A stretch of DNA of 64,000 nt, taken from Candidatus Omnitrophota bacterium (GTDB taxonomy: Bacteria; Omnitrophota; Gorgyraeia; Aquiviventales; Aquiviventaceae). Both the position numbers and the translations under genes were made by a program. This document shows, in pieces, positions 16,671 to 24,769 of the stretch; position 1 is the first letter of the stretch; each line of letters starts with the position of its first letter. Under the pieces are notes generated by a model. The model was not told where the DNA came from, searched no databases, and worked only from the letters and a program-made list of their open reading frames with translations. The DNA lies in NCBI GenBank assembly GCA_016206685.1, contig JACQRB010000023.1:45126-109125 (forward strand), read 5' to 3'.

Positions 16671-17768
16671 TCACCGCGAGGACGCGGCCAGCCTGCGGCG
16701 GGCGTGCGGCCGGGGACCGGCCGATCCCTCCTCCCCGTTCCAGTAATAGGCGGGCCCGTAGGCTTCATAATACGCCAGCGTCTTGGTCAGCCCCTGGCGC
16801 AGGGACGTCGTGTGCCGCCACGGAAAGTGGGTGCGAAACAGGCGGTCATCGGCGTAATAATCGCCGATGTCGATCGCCTTGCGGTCGGGAGGAAATGGGA
16901 CCACCCGGTAGCTGCCCCTGCCGTAGATGTCCACGAGCAGGCGGGCGAGGTCCTTGAGGCTCACCGGACTGTCGCCGCCCACATTGAAGATCCGGCCGTT
17001 GCACGCCTCGTGGGTCGCCGCGATCAGGCACGCCTCCACGACATCACCGACATAGGCGAAGTCCCGCCGCTGGGCGCCGTCCCCGTAGACCTGGATCGGC
17101 TGGCCCTCGATGAGCTGGCGGATCCACCAGCCCAGGAATGTCTGCCGGGCGTCCCGCACCCGCATGCGCGGGCCGTACGTATTGGTCAGGCGCAGGGCGC
17201 AGGCGCGGATGCCATAGACGTTGTTATAGACGATGTGATACCACTCCCCCGCCGCCTTGTTGATGCCGTTGACGTCTACGGGGCGCACCAAATGCCGCTC
17301 ATCCACCGGGAGGTAGTCCGGCACCCCGTAGACCTGGCGCGTGCTGGCATACACGATCTTGACGCGGGCATTGTGCTTGCGGCAGGTTTCCAGGATCGAC
17401 AGCTGCGCCCGGCAATTGATCTCCAGATCCGTGTACGGATCGCTCATTGAATCCAAGTGGCTGGTCTGCCCCGCGAGGTTGAAGAGGTAATCCTGACCGC
17501 GCACCAGGTGGCGGAGGCTGTAGACATCCCGCACGTCGGCGATGTTGACCGTCACGCGCGATTCAATGCCGCGGAGGTTAAAGAGGTTGCCCCCGTATTC
17601 CGGGATGAGCGAGTCAACGACGAGCACCGTGGCGCCCAAGCCGACGAGCCGGTGCGCCAGCGTCGAGCCGATGAAGCCCAGCCCGCCGGTGATGATGACC
17701 TTGCGCCCGGCAAACGCTGAGTGCAGCGACGGCTCAGCCGCCTGGCGCCGGGGTCGGACGGCGGTCAT
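16671..17768 (-). CDS. NAD-dependent epimerase/dehydratase with Asn in place of catalytic Tyr
   Basis: A 365-residue extended SDR. Rossmann motif: VIITGGLGFIGSTLAHR. The serine/threonine site reads YASTRQVYGVPDYLPVDE. Where other SDRs have YxxxK this protein has N167-G-I-N-K171 (PVDVNGINKAAGEWYH), so the tyrosine is missing while the lysine stays. I recall a set of epimerase-like proteins that share this PVDVNGINK form, so it may be a family trait. The last ~25 residues are a basic tail. ATGA overlap with the upstream GT2 gene. The reaction is unknown. Confidence 0.88.
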   Translation of the reverse strand: MTAVRPRRQAAEPSLHSAFAGRKVIITGGLGFIGSTLAHRLVGLGATVLVVDSLIPEYGGNLFNLRGIESRVTVNIADVRDVYSLRHLVRGQDYLFNLAGQTSHLDSMSDPYTDLEINCRAQLSILETCRKHNARVKIVYASTRQVYGVPDYLPVDERHLVRPVDVNGINKAAGEWYHIVYNNVYGIRACALRLTNTYGPRMRVRDARQTFLGWWIRQLIEGQPIQVYGDGAQRRDFAYVGDVVEACLIAATHEACNGRIFNVGGDSPVSLKDLARLLVDIYGRGSYRVVPFPPDRKAIDIGDYYADDRLFRTHFPWRHTTSLRQGLTKTLAYYEAYGPAYYWNGEEGSAGPRPHARRRLAASSR

Positions 17769-18574
17769 GTCGTCTCCTTGGGCGCCGCGCCCGCCGCCGC
17801 GTCGGCCAAGGCGGTCTGGCGCCGGTGGCGGGGGGACGATTCACCCTGGTGGGCGATGCCGACCGGCGTGCGGCACCGCACGATCAGTTCCCACCACAGC
17901 CGCAGGATATTCAAGCCCGTCGCGGCCAGGCGGCGGATGTTGAAGAATTGAGACCGGCCGTGCTGGCGGTGGTAATGGTGCACCGGGAAATCCGCAAACC
18001 GGTAGCCGGCCAGCTCGAGCTTCTTGACCAGCTCCAGGCAGATCATCCCCGAGGTGTGGTGCAGGTGGATGGTACCGACCGCCCGCCGACGGATCAGGCG
18101 GAAGTCGCAATCGACATCGCGCACATGGAAGTTGAAGAGCAGCCGCATGAGCCGCAGGTACACCTTGCCGATGATGATCCGGTGCCAGGGGTCGGAGCGG
18201 GCGATCTTGTAGCCGTTGACGACATCGACCCCGTCCTGCATCACCGGTAGCAGCCGGCGCAGCTCAAACACATCGTACTGCCCGTCGCCATCGGTGTAGA
18301 AGACGAGATCCTTGGTGGCGTGCGCGAAACCGGATTGCAGCGCCGCCCCATAGCCGCGGTTCTTCTCGTGCCGGATGATGCGCAGCCTCGGATATTTCTT
18401 CTGCAGCCCCTCCAGTAGTTCCCGGCTGCTGTCGGTGCTGCCATCATCCACCACCAGGATTTCGTAGTCCGGCGTGTATTCGGCGGCCACAACGTCGGCC
18501 TCGGCCACGAGGCTGCCGATCGTGCCGGAATCGTTGAAGCATGGAAAGAAAATCGTCAGGCTGGGTCGAGGCAT
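17765..18574 (-). CDS. Glycosyltransferase family 2 (DPM/GtrB-like)
   Basis: A 269-residue GT-A enzyme. Motifs: IFFPCFNDSGTIG, ILVVDDGSTDSSRELL, EKNRGYGAALQSGF and the metal-binding region FYTDGDGQYDVFEL (DxD-type). VDCDFRLIRRRAVG and YRFADFPVHHYHRQHGRSQF are typical of dolichol-phosphate mannosyltransferase-like enzymes. It lacks the two C-terminal membrane helices found in the next gene. It likely transfers a sugar to a polyprenyl phosphate or to the repeat unit. Confidence 0.93.
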   Translation of the reverse strand: MPRPSLTIFFPCFNDSGTIGSLVAEADVVAAEYTPDYEILVVDDGSTDSSRELLEGLQKKYPRLRIIRHEKNRGYGAALQSGFAHATKDLVFYTDGDGQYDVFELRRLLPVMQDGVDVVNGYKIARSDPWHRIIIGKVYLRLMRLLFNFHVRDVDCDFRLIRRRAVGTIHLHHTSGMICLELVKKLELAGYRFADFPVHHYHRQHGRSQFFNIRRLAATGLNILRLWWELIVRCRTPVGIAHQGESSPRHRRQTALADAAAGAAPKETT

Positions 18575-18583
18575 GCGGGAGTC

Positions 18584-19534
18584 CTACGGAGCCAGGGTCC
18601 TGGACGAGGTCCACGGCTCCGTGGCCAGGTCATCCAACTGCGTCTGCTCATGATCGATCACAAACACGGGACGACCCACTAAATTCTTGTAGGTGCGGGC
18701 CAGGTAGAGGCTGATCATGGACACCGACATCAGGATGAAGTAGAACCCCAGCGCCACGATCAATCCCACCGCCTGCTCCGCCCCCAGGCGGCCTCCCCAG
18801 ACCGCCGCCGGCGCGGCCACGGCCAGCGCGATCGCCGAGTAGAGCACGAATCGCAGCGGAAACGTCGAGCTGGACAGTATGCCGCCGATCGCAAACCGGG
18901 TCATGCGCATCAGGTTGTAATGCGACACGCCCCGCAGCCGCTTGCCCCGGCGGTACGGAATGCCGATGCGCTTGAAGCCCACGTAGCCGATCTCCGCCCG
19001 CAGGAACGGGTACGTCGTCCGCGGCGCCAGGACGGCCTGGCGCACCGGCCGGGTGAACATCGCGAGCTCCGCCATCCACTCCACCATCTCGGCGTCGGCG
19101 ATCCGGCGGATGATAGCGTAGAACAGCTTGCGGTAAAACGTGATGAGCGACGGCTCGTCGCGATTGGACCGGATGCCGTAGGCCACGGCGTACCCTTCCC
19201 GGATGGCCTGATAGAAGTCGGCCAGCAGCTCGGGCGGATCCTCGCCGTCCACGTCGATGATGGCGTAGAGATCGCTCTCCACCTGTGACAGCCCCGCCAC
19301 GAGGACCGAATGATAGCCGAAATTCCTGGACAGGGAGATGACCTTCACCCGCTCATCGGACGCCCGCAGGTCCATGATCGCCTCCAACGAGCCGTCAGTG
19401 CTGCCGTCGTTGACGAAGACCAGGGCCCAGGCGTCCACGCCGGCCATCGCGTCCAGCACCGGCTTGGCCCGCTCATAGAACAAGGGGATGTTCTCCCGCT
19501 CGTTGTAGACCGGAACGATGACCGCCAGCTTCAT
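18584..19534 (-). CDS. Glycosyltransferase family 2 with two C-terminal membrane helices (ArnC/GtrB type)
   Basis: A 316-residue polyprenyl-phosphate glycosyltransferase. It has VIVPVYNERENIP, VFVNDGSTDGSLEA, LSRNFGYHSVLVAGL and AIIDVDGEDPPELLADF. Two membrane segments follow at ~220-285, as in ArnC/GtrB. Such enzymes load a sugar on undecaprenyl phosphate for later transfer by GT-C proteins. That fits the ArnT-like genes at 22931-26472 and the SMR flippase-like gene at 26484. Start 19534 has GAGG 12 bases upstream. Confidence 0.93.
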   Translation of the reverse strand: MKLAVIVPVYNERENIPLFYERAKPVLDAMAGVDAWALVFVNDGSTDGSLEAIMDLRASDERVKVISLSRNFGYHSVLVAGLSQVESDLYAIIDVDGEDPPELLADFYQAIREGYAVAYGIRSNRDEPSLITFYRKLFYAIIRRIADAEMVEWMAELAMFTRPVRQAVLAPRTTYPFLRAEIGYVGFKRIGIPYRRGKRLRGVSHYNLMRMTRFAIGGILSSSTFPLRFVLYSAIALAVAAPAAVWGGRLGAEQAVGLIVALGFYFILMSVSMISLYLARTYKNLVGRPVFVIDHEQTQLDDLATEPWTSSRTLAP

Positions 19535-19548
19535 CGCGTCGGATCGCC

Positions 19549-20493
19549 TCACCAGATAAAACGGTCGCGGTAATATTCCACGATCGCCTTGATTTCGTCA
19601 TCGAAGCGCCGCGCGTTCTTCCATCCGAGCCGGCGCAGCCGCGTGTCGTCAAGCGAATAGCGCACGTCTTCCCCCATGCGCACGTAGTTGAATTGCACGT
19701 GGAGATTGAGCTTCACGCGCTTGCCGAAATAGCAGCGCAGGACTTTCTCGATGACCTCGCGGTTGGTGGCTTCGTAGTTCCCTGAGACGTTGTAGACGCG
19801 GTTGCGCTGGCCGCGCTCGAGGATGTGAAAGATGGCCGCCGCGGTGTCTTCAGCGTGCAGCCAATTGCGGACGTACAGCCCTTTGCCGTGCAGCGGAATC
19901 TTCTTGCGCAGCGACAGATACTTCACGGCCTTGGGGATGAGCTTCTCCGGATACTGGCCGATCCCATAGTTGTTGGTGGGACGGATGATCAGGTAGGGCA
20001 CATTGTGGGTGCGGTGCCATCCCAGAATCAGCATATCCGCGGAGGCCTTGCTGGCCGAGTACGGGTTGCTGGGATGCAGCGGGTGCTCCTCGGTGTGCTT
20101 GCCGTCGAGCACGTCGCCGTACACCTCATCGGTGCTGACCTGCACCAGCAGCGGCATCTCGTAGTTCCGTTTGCCGCGGATCAGCTCCAGCAGGTTTTCC
20201 ACGCCCATGATGTTCGCCCAGGAAAACCGGCTGCTGTCCACGATGCTGTTGTCCACATGGGTCTCGGCGGCGAAGTTGAAGACGGCGTCCACGTCGTAGA
20301 GGTGGTCCATCGTCACGATGTCGGCCTCGGTGAACTTGAACGACGCGGACTGGCGGAACTCATCCAGCAGCTCGGGCCGGGCGGCGTAGGTCATCGTGTC
20401 GACGCCCCACACCTGCCATCCGCGCTGCAGGCAGGCCCGCGTGAAATGCGACCCCATGAACCCGAGGCACCCGGTGACGCACACGACTCTCAT
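19549..20493 (-). CDS. dTDP-glucose 4,6-dehydratase-like SDR
   Basis: A 314-residue RmlB-type SDR. It has VTGCLGFMGSHFTRA, the dehydratase active site STDEVYG with D122 and E123, and NPYSASKASAD with Y145/K149. These are the RmlB catalytic residues, so it should form a 4-keto-6-deoxy sugar. It is shorter and diverged from the rmlB at 61067-62101, so the donor nucleotide may differ. ATGA junction with the RmlD/C-methyltransferase fusion upstream, and an RmlC-like gene beyond that: a second deoxysugar cassette. Confidence 0.92.
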   Translation of the reverse strand: MRVVCVTGCLGFMGSHFTRACLQRGWQVWGVDTMTYAARPELLDEFRQSASFKFTEADIVTMDHLYDVDAVFNFAAETHVDNSIVDSSRFSWANIMGVENLLELIRGKRNYEMPLLVQVSTDEVYGDVLDGKHTEEHPLHPSNPYSASKASADMLILGWHRTHNVPYLIIRPTNNYGIGQYPEKLIPKAVKYLSLRKKIPLHGKGLYVRNWLHAEDTAAAIFHILERGQRNRVYNVSGNYEATNREVIEKVLRCYFGKRVKLNLHVQFNYVRMGEDVRYSLDDTRLRRLGWKNARRFDDEIKAIVEYYRDRFIW

Positions 20494-22484
20494 GGCCGAC
20501 TGGCCTTTGTTGAGGGGGTGATGGATGATTCCGGCTCGATCACTTCGACGTGGGGAACCGGCACGATGAAGCCGTTAGTGTACCGCGCCGCGCGGCACCG
20601 CGCCATGATTTCCTGCCGGAAATTCCAGGCCAGCAGGAGCAGGTAGTCGACGCGGGCCTGTGCGAGGGCGTCGATGCCGGCGATCCGCATACGGGCGCCG
20701 GGCGTGTACCAGCCCCACTTCTTGGGATTGTCATCCACCGCCACCGGCACCATCTCGCGCGACAGCTCGAAATAATTCATCAGGGTGTTGCCCTTGGCGC
20801 TGGCGCCGTAGGCCCAGATGGTTTTGCCCTCCTGGCGCAGGCGGCGCAGGACGCGCGTCAGGTCCTCCTTGCTCCGGCGCACCCGCTGGGCGAACGCCTC
20901 GTAGGGGGCCCGCCGCGTGATGCCGAAGGCCTGCTCGCGGGCCAGGTACTCGCCCACGGAGGGAGCCACCGGGTAATCCCGGCGGCGCGCCAGGCTCACG
21001 CGAATGGTTCCGCCGTGGAGCTGGCCGAAAAAGTCCACGTCAATGGCCTCCATGTCGTGCGCCTGCGCCAGGCGCTGCAGCGCGTGCACGCTCATGTACG
21101 AGAGGTGCTCGTGATAGGCGGTGTCGAACTCATTCTCTTCAATGAAGGGGATCACGTACGGGCATTCGATCACGCACAGCCCCCGGGGCGCCAGGCAGCG
21201 CTCGACCCCGACCAGAAACTCATGCACGTCGTCAACGTGGGCGATGACGTTCGTCGCCGTGATGATCTTCGGCGGCGCGAAGCGGCTCATGATGTCTTTG
21301 GCCGTCGCCTGCGACCAGTAGGTGCACAGGGTGCGGATGCCGGAGGCGTTGGCTTCCGCGGCGAGATTCTCGGCCGGATCCACGCCGACGACGTTCATCC
21401 CGCGCTCCTGGAACCGCGCCAGCAGGCAGCCGTCATTGCTGGCGATGTCCAGCGCCCAGTCGCCCCGCGATGCCTGCGTGCGCCGGATGGCGGACTCGGC
21501 CAGCTCCGCGCAGTGGGAGCGAAAGGTTGCCGTCGTGGAGCTGACGTAGAGGTAATGGCGGAACATCAAATCGGGATTGACCACTTTCGTCAATTGCGAC
21601 AGGCCGCACGTCTCGCACAGCTGAATGGCCAGCTCTTCCCTAAATTCGGGCTGCGGCAGGTCCTCCTCCCGCAGGTACGAATTGGCCAGCGGCGTGACGC
21701 CCAGGTCCAGGTACGTCCACAGCGACGAGGAGCCGCAGATGCGGCAGGCGGTCCTGGACACCGACGGCGGCGCGTCGGTCCGCATGACCGTCTGAAGCTT
21801 GGTGGTGTCCAGCGAGCTGTCGCCGGGCAGCAGGTACGGCAGCTTGAAGTCCTTTCTGGTGCACGCCTCGACCGATGGATTCTGCTCGGCCTTGATGATC
21901 TCGTAGACCGAACGCTTCTGCTTGGCGCCGACGTTGATGATGCCCCGCAGGGTGGTCTTCACCGCCAGGTGATGCACGGCCTTGGCCGCCTCCGCGACCG
22001 GAAGGCGCGAGGTGTACTGGTCGGTGCACGCCTTGGCAAACGGGATCGCCGCGTAGAACGACGTGCGGATGATCAGCGTGTTGTCATGCTGCTGCGCGGC
22101 CATCTCGCCGCCCAGCTTGGATTCGGCGTACCGGTTGATCGGCCAGAGGACCGATTCCTCCGAATAGTCGCCCCGCTCTCCCGGATAGACGTAATCGGTG
22201 GACAGGTAGACCAGCCGCACGTCGTGCCGGAGGCACCACAGCGCCACGTTGGCGGTGCCGATGATGTTGGCTTGCAGGTAGTCCGCCGGCGGGGCGTCGT
22301 GGTGCGTCTCGGCCGCCGCGTGGATGATGACATCGGGCCGGGCCGCCCCGCAGTACCGCTCAACGCTCTCATAGCGTGAGACGTCCAACGCGGACTTGGG
22401 CGGCGCGTCGATCGAGGGATCCAGCGCCACCAGCGCCTTTGCCAGGTTCCCTTGCCCTCCCGTCACCAGAATCTTTGGAGCCAT
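20490..22484 (-). CDS. Fusion: RmlD-like SDR reductase + sugar C-methyltransferase
   Basis: A 664-residue two-domain protein. Residues 1-~225 are an RmlD-like reductase: KILVTGGQGNLAKAL, YLSTDYVYPG, and Y119-K123 in NRYAESKLGGE. Residues ~245-650 are a sugar C-methyltransferase: zinc cysteines C247/C250 and C290/C293, SAM motif ALDIASNDGCLLARF, the YHEH motif at 457-460 and the C-terminal YGASAKGNTLMNY and LLAWNFRQEIM. The reading frame is continuous through the linker, with no stop. It should methylate a keto-sugar carbon and then reduce the keto group, giving a branched deoxysugar. Start 22484 lies five bases after the upstream stop. Confidence 0.93.
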   Translation of the reverse strand: MAPKILVTGGQGNLAKALVALDPSIDAPPKSALDVSRYESVERYCGAARPDVIIHAAAETHHDAPPADYLQANIIGTANVALWCLRHDVRLVYLSTDYVYPGERGDYSEESVLWPINRYAESKLGGEMAAQQHDNTLIIRTSFYAAIPFAKACTDQYTSRLPVAEAAKAVHHLAVKTTLRGIINVGAKQKRSVYEIIKAEQNPSVEACTRKDFKLPYLLPGDSSLDTTKLQTVMRTDAPPSVSRTACRICGSSSLWTYLDLGVTPLANSYLREEDLPQPEFREELAIQLCETCGLSQLTKVVNPDLMFRHYLYVSSTTATFRSHCAELAESAIRRTQASRGDWALDIASNDGCLLARFQERGMNVVGVDPAENLAAEANASGIRTLCTYWSQATAKDIMSRFAPPKIITATNVIAHVDDVHEFLVGVERCLAPRGLCVIECPYVIPFIEENEFDTAYHEHLSYMSVHALQRLAQAHDMEAIDVDFFGQLHGGTIRVSLARRRDYPVAPSVGEYLAREQAFGITRRAPYEAFAQRVRRSKEDLTRVLRRLRQEGKTIWAYGASAKGNTLMNYFELSREMVPVAVDDNPKKWGWYTPGARMRIAGIDALAQARVDYLLLLAWNFRQEIMARCRAARYTNGFIVPVPHVEVIEPESSITPSTKASRP

Positions 22485-22489
22485 GATCG

Positions 22490-22912
22490 CTATTTCGCCG
22501 GCCGCATCCAATCGAAGCCCATCGCCTCGATTGACATGCGTTCCTCGTCCTTCGGGTTGTACTTGTTCGTAATCCAGTACAGGACGATCGCCGGCTTATC
22601 GGTGAAGTTGTAATGGCCGTGCCACATTCCCCGCGGAACGAACAGCGCTCCGTCCTTGGCGCTGCGCTCGGACGAATAGACCCATTCCACCGTGCCGCCC
22701 TGCGAGGCCGGCTTGTCGCACAGCCCGAATTTCAGCGCCCCCTTGATGCAGAGCTGGTAGTCGTCCTGCTGCTGATGGCGGTGCCAGGCCGACATGGCGC
22801 CCGGATAAATGACGACCACGTTGATGTCCCCCTGCGGAATTGGAAAGACGTCGCAATACCGCACCCCGCGGTCGTCTTCATGGAATCGAAGCGGATGTCG
22901 CCGAATCTGCAT
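22490..22912 (-). CDS. RmlC-like cupin (dTDP-4-dehydrorhamnose 3,5-epimerase type)
   Basis: A 140-residue single cupin. Motifs: AWHRHQQQDDYQLCIKGALK and LFVPRGMWHGHYNF with the metal/active-site histidines, then YWITNKYNPKDEERM. This pattern matches short RmlC-related epimerases or isomerases of nucleotide keto-sugars. With the downstream RmlD/C-methyltransferase fusion and the RmlB-like gene it completes a deoxysugar pathway. AGGAGG stands two bases before the ATG, which is unusually close. Confidence 0.86.
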   Translation of the reverse strand: MQIRRHPLRFHEDDRGVRYCDVFPIPQGDINVVVIYPGAMSAWHRHQQQDDYQLCIKGALKFGLCDKPASQGGTVEWVYSSERSAKDGALFVPRGMWHGHYNFTDKPAIVLYWITNKYNPKDEERMSIEAMGFDWMRPAK

Positions 22913-22930
22913 GGCCTCCTCGCTGTCTGC

Positions 22931-24769
22931 TCAGCCCGCTGACGAGGACCTCAGAGAGGCCGCCGGAGCGGACTTGCGTCGATAGATCGTGACCACAGGC
23001 CCCTGATGCCGTTGACGCCAGCCATTCACGACCGGCACGCGCTGAAGCCGCGCCACATCACATGTGTACATCACGGGAAATTCCTCATGAAAGCGCACGC
23101 CGGGATCGAAACGCGCCACCTCGATGTAGTCGCGTGCCAGGTAGTCCCGAAGCGCCAGGCGCGCTTGAAGAAACCCTGGCTTATGACAGGGCGGTGCTTC
23201 AATCCGGCGCGGCGACTCCTGGTCAAACAGATCCAGATCAAAATAGCCGCTCGTCACGACGTACTCAGGCCGCATCCGATCCAGCGCGTCCGGCGCAGCC
23301 GTGAAGACCTTGGTCAGCGCGAAGGCCGCGGCTGGCGGGTGGGCCTGTGCCAGCGCCAAACGCATCTGCGCCAGCCGTCCAAGGCCGCCGCGTGCCTCGA
23401 CCTGCATGAGTTCCTGCGCTAAGACGTCAGCCCGCCCTGGCAAGGTTGGTCCCAGCCACATGTCCGCATAGCGGGCTCCCTCGACGACGATGTGCGCTCC
23501 CGACGGGACATTCGCCTGCACCCACGCACGGGCCAGCGTCCGGGTATCAGGACGCCGGGTGAGGGCAATCAGCCGGACGTCGTCAACCACGCTCGGCCAG
23601 AGGCACAGGCCCGCCAACCCCACCAAGCATACGCGGCGCGCCGGCGTCGGCGAGGAGAGGAATGGCGCGGCGACCGTGACGAATCCGACAGCCGCGGTCA
23701 GCGCCACCACGGGGACCATCAACGCCAAATAGGTGGGCGACCCCAGGTAGGGCGACAGAAAGACCAGCAACGCGACCGGATAGGCCAGGAGAAAGACGCC
23801 GAGGCGGCGGTGCCGCCACAGCAGCACCGCGCTGCCAACCACCGCCAGGAGCGCCACCGGAGCGCCCACGACGCCAGGCAGATGCCACAACAGGCGCGTC
23901 ACGGTCGGCGGAATGGGCTGGTGGAACTCCGCAAACCCGAAGGCCAGATCATGCACGCCGGCCAGCAGCAAGCGCCGGTCGAGCAGCAGCGAGGGCATCA
24001 ACGCCACAAACGCCGCCAGGGTCCCTCCCAAGACGACGAGACTGCGCTGAGCCACCACCCGCCATCGCGCCGAGGGCCGCCCCGTTCCAGACGGCGCGGA
24101 CCACCAGACCGCCAGCAGCACCGGCGCAAGACCGAGGACCGCCGTATATTTGAAGGCGCTGGCGGCTCCAATCCAGACCCCCGCCCAGAGCGCGAGCGAC
24201 AGGGGTTTCATGCGACCGCCGGCCAATCCAGCCAGTTGAGCGGCGCACCCCAGAGCCGCCAACACGCCGAACAGCGCGGGTAAGTCCTCTTTGAATCGCA
24301 TCACCATGGTCAGCGGCAAGACGGACCAGCCGGTCCAGGCCGCGGCGATCAGCCCCACGACGGGGGAACGGAGCCGGCAGCCGAGCCACCACGTCATCAC
24401 GATCACTCCAAGACCTGAGACGAGAACGGTCAGGCGGCCGAGCAGAAAAAAGATCGTGGGATCCCGCAGATACAGCCAGGCGAGATCTATCGGCGCCTGC
24501 ATAGAGCCGAGGGCATGCTGCACGAGATAGAGGAGGCCGAATTCTACGACGAGCAGAATAGGAAGCCCCATGCCGTGCCGCAAGCCGAACGGCTGCAAGA
24601 CGCCGCTGCCCATGCGGAGAGCGGTTTCAATGAAATTGACTTCGTCGCCGCCATGAAGGCGATCCACCTGCGGTAATGCGCCGGCCAGATACAACGCCAA
24701 CGCGACGATCAGGATGACGCCTAACCAGACCCGTTGGGCCCATCGGCTCGCGTGCTCGATTCCGGTCAT
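22931..24769 (-). CDS. GT-C membrane glycosyltransferase, ArnT/GT39-like (paralogue 1)
   Basis: A 612-residue protein with many membrane helices. The first outer loop carries the acidic pair in LHGGDEVNF (D42, E43), typical of GT-C enzymes that transfer sugar from polyprenyl phosphate on the outer face of the membrane. The shared blocks DPTIFFLLGRLTVLVSG and FKEDLPALFGVLAALGC also occur, diverged, in the paralogues at 24766-26472 and 37344-39020. A C-terminal soluble domain (~420-612) follows. ATGA junction with the upstream paralogue. Confidence 0.85.
   Translation of the reverse strand: MTGIEHASRWAQRVWLGVILIVALALYLAGALPQVDRLHGGDEVNFIETALRMGSGVLQPFGLRHGMGLPILLVVEFGLLYLVQHALGSMQAPIDLAWLYLRDPTIFFLLGRLTVLVSGLGVIVMTWWLGCRLRSPVVGLIAAAWTGWSVLPLTMVMRFKEDLPALFGVLAALGCAAQLAGLAGGRMKPLSLALWAGVWIGAASAFKYTAVLGLAPVLLAVWWSAPSGTGRPSARWRVVAQRSLVVLGGTLAAFVALMPSLLLDRRLLLAGVHDLAFGFAEFHQPIPPTVTRLLWHLPGVVGAPVALLAVVGSAVLLWRHRRLGVFLLAYPVALLVFLSPYLGSPTYLALMVPVVALTAAVGFVTVAAPFLSSPTPARRVCLVGLAGLCLWPSVVDDVRLIALTRRPDTRTLARAWVQANVPSGAHIVVEGARYADMWLGPTLPGRADVLAQELMQVEARGGLGRLAQMRLALAQAHPPAAAFALTKVFTAAPDALDRMRPEYVVTSGYFDLDLFDQESPRRIEAPPCHKPGFLQARLALRDYLARDYIEVARFDPGVRFHEEFPVMYTCDVARLQRVPVVNGWRQRHQGPVVTIYRRKSAPAASLRSSSAG

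Noticed and set aside
20550..22379. 609-codon open frame on the plus strand
   Set aside because: Exactly opposite the RmlD/C-methyltransferase fusion. Its translation is rich in His, Arg, Gln and Val with no motif, as expected from an antisense frame of a high-G+C gene.
20490..22484. Possible sequencing frameshift creating the RmlD/C-methyltransferase fusion
   Set aside because: One frame runs open through both complete domains and the linker, with consistent codon use; a frameshift is not needed to explain it.
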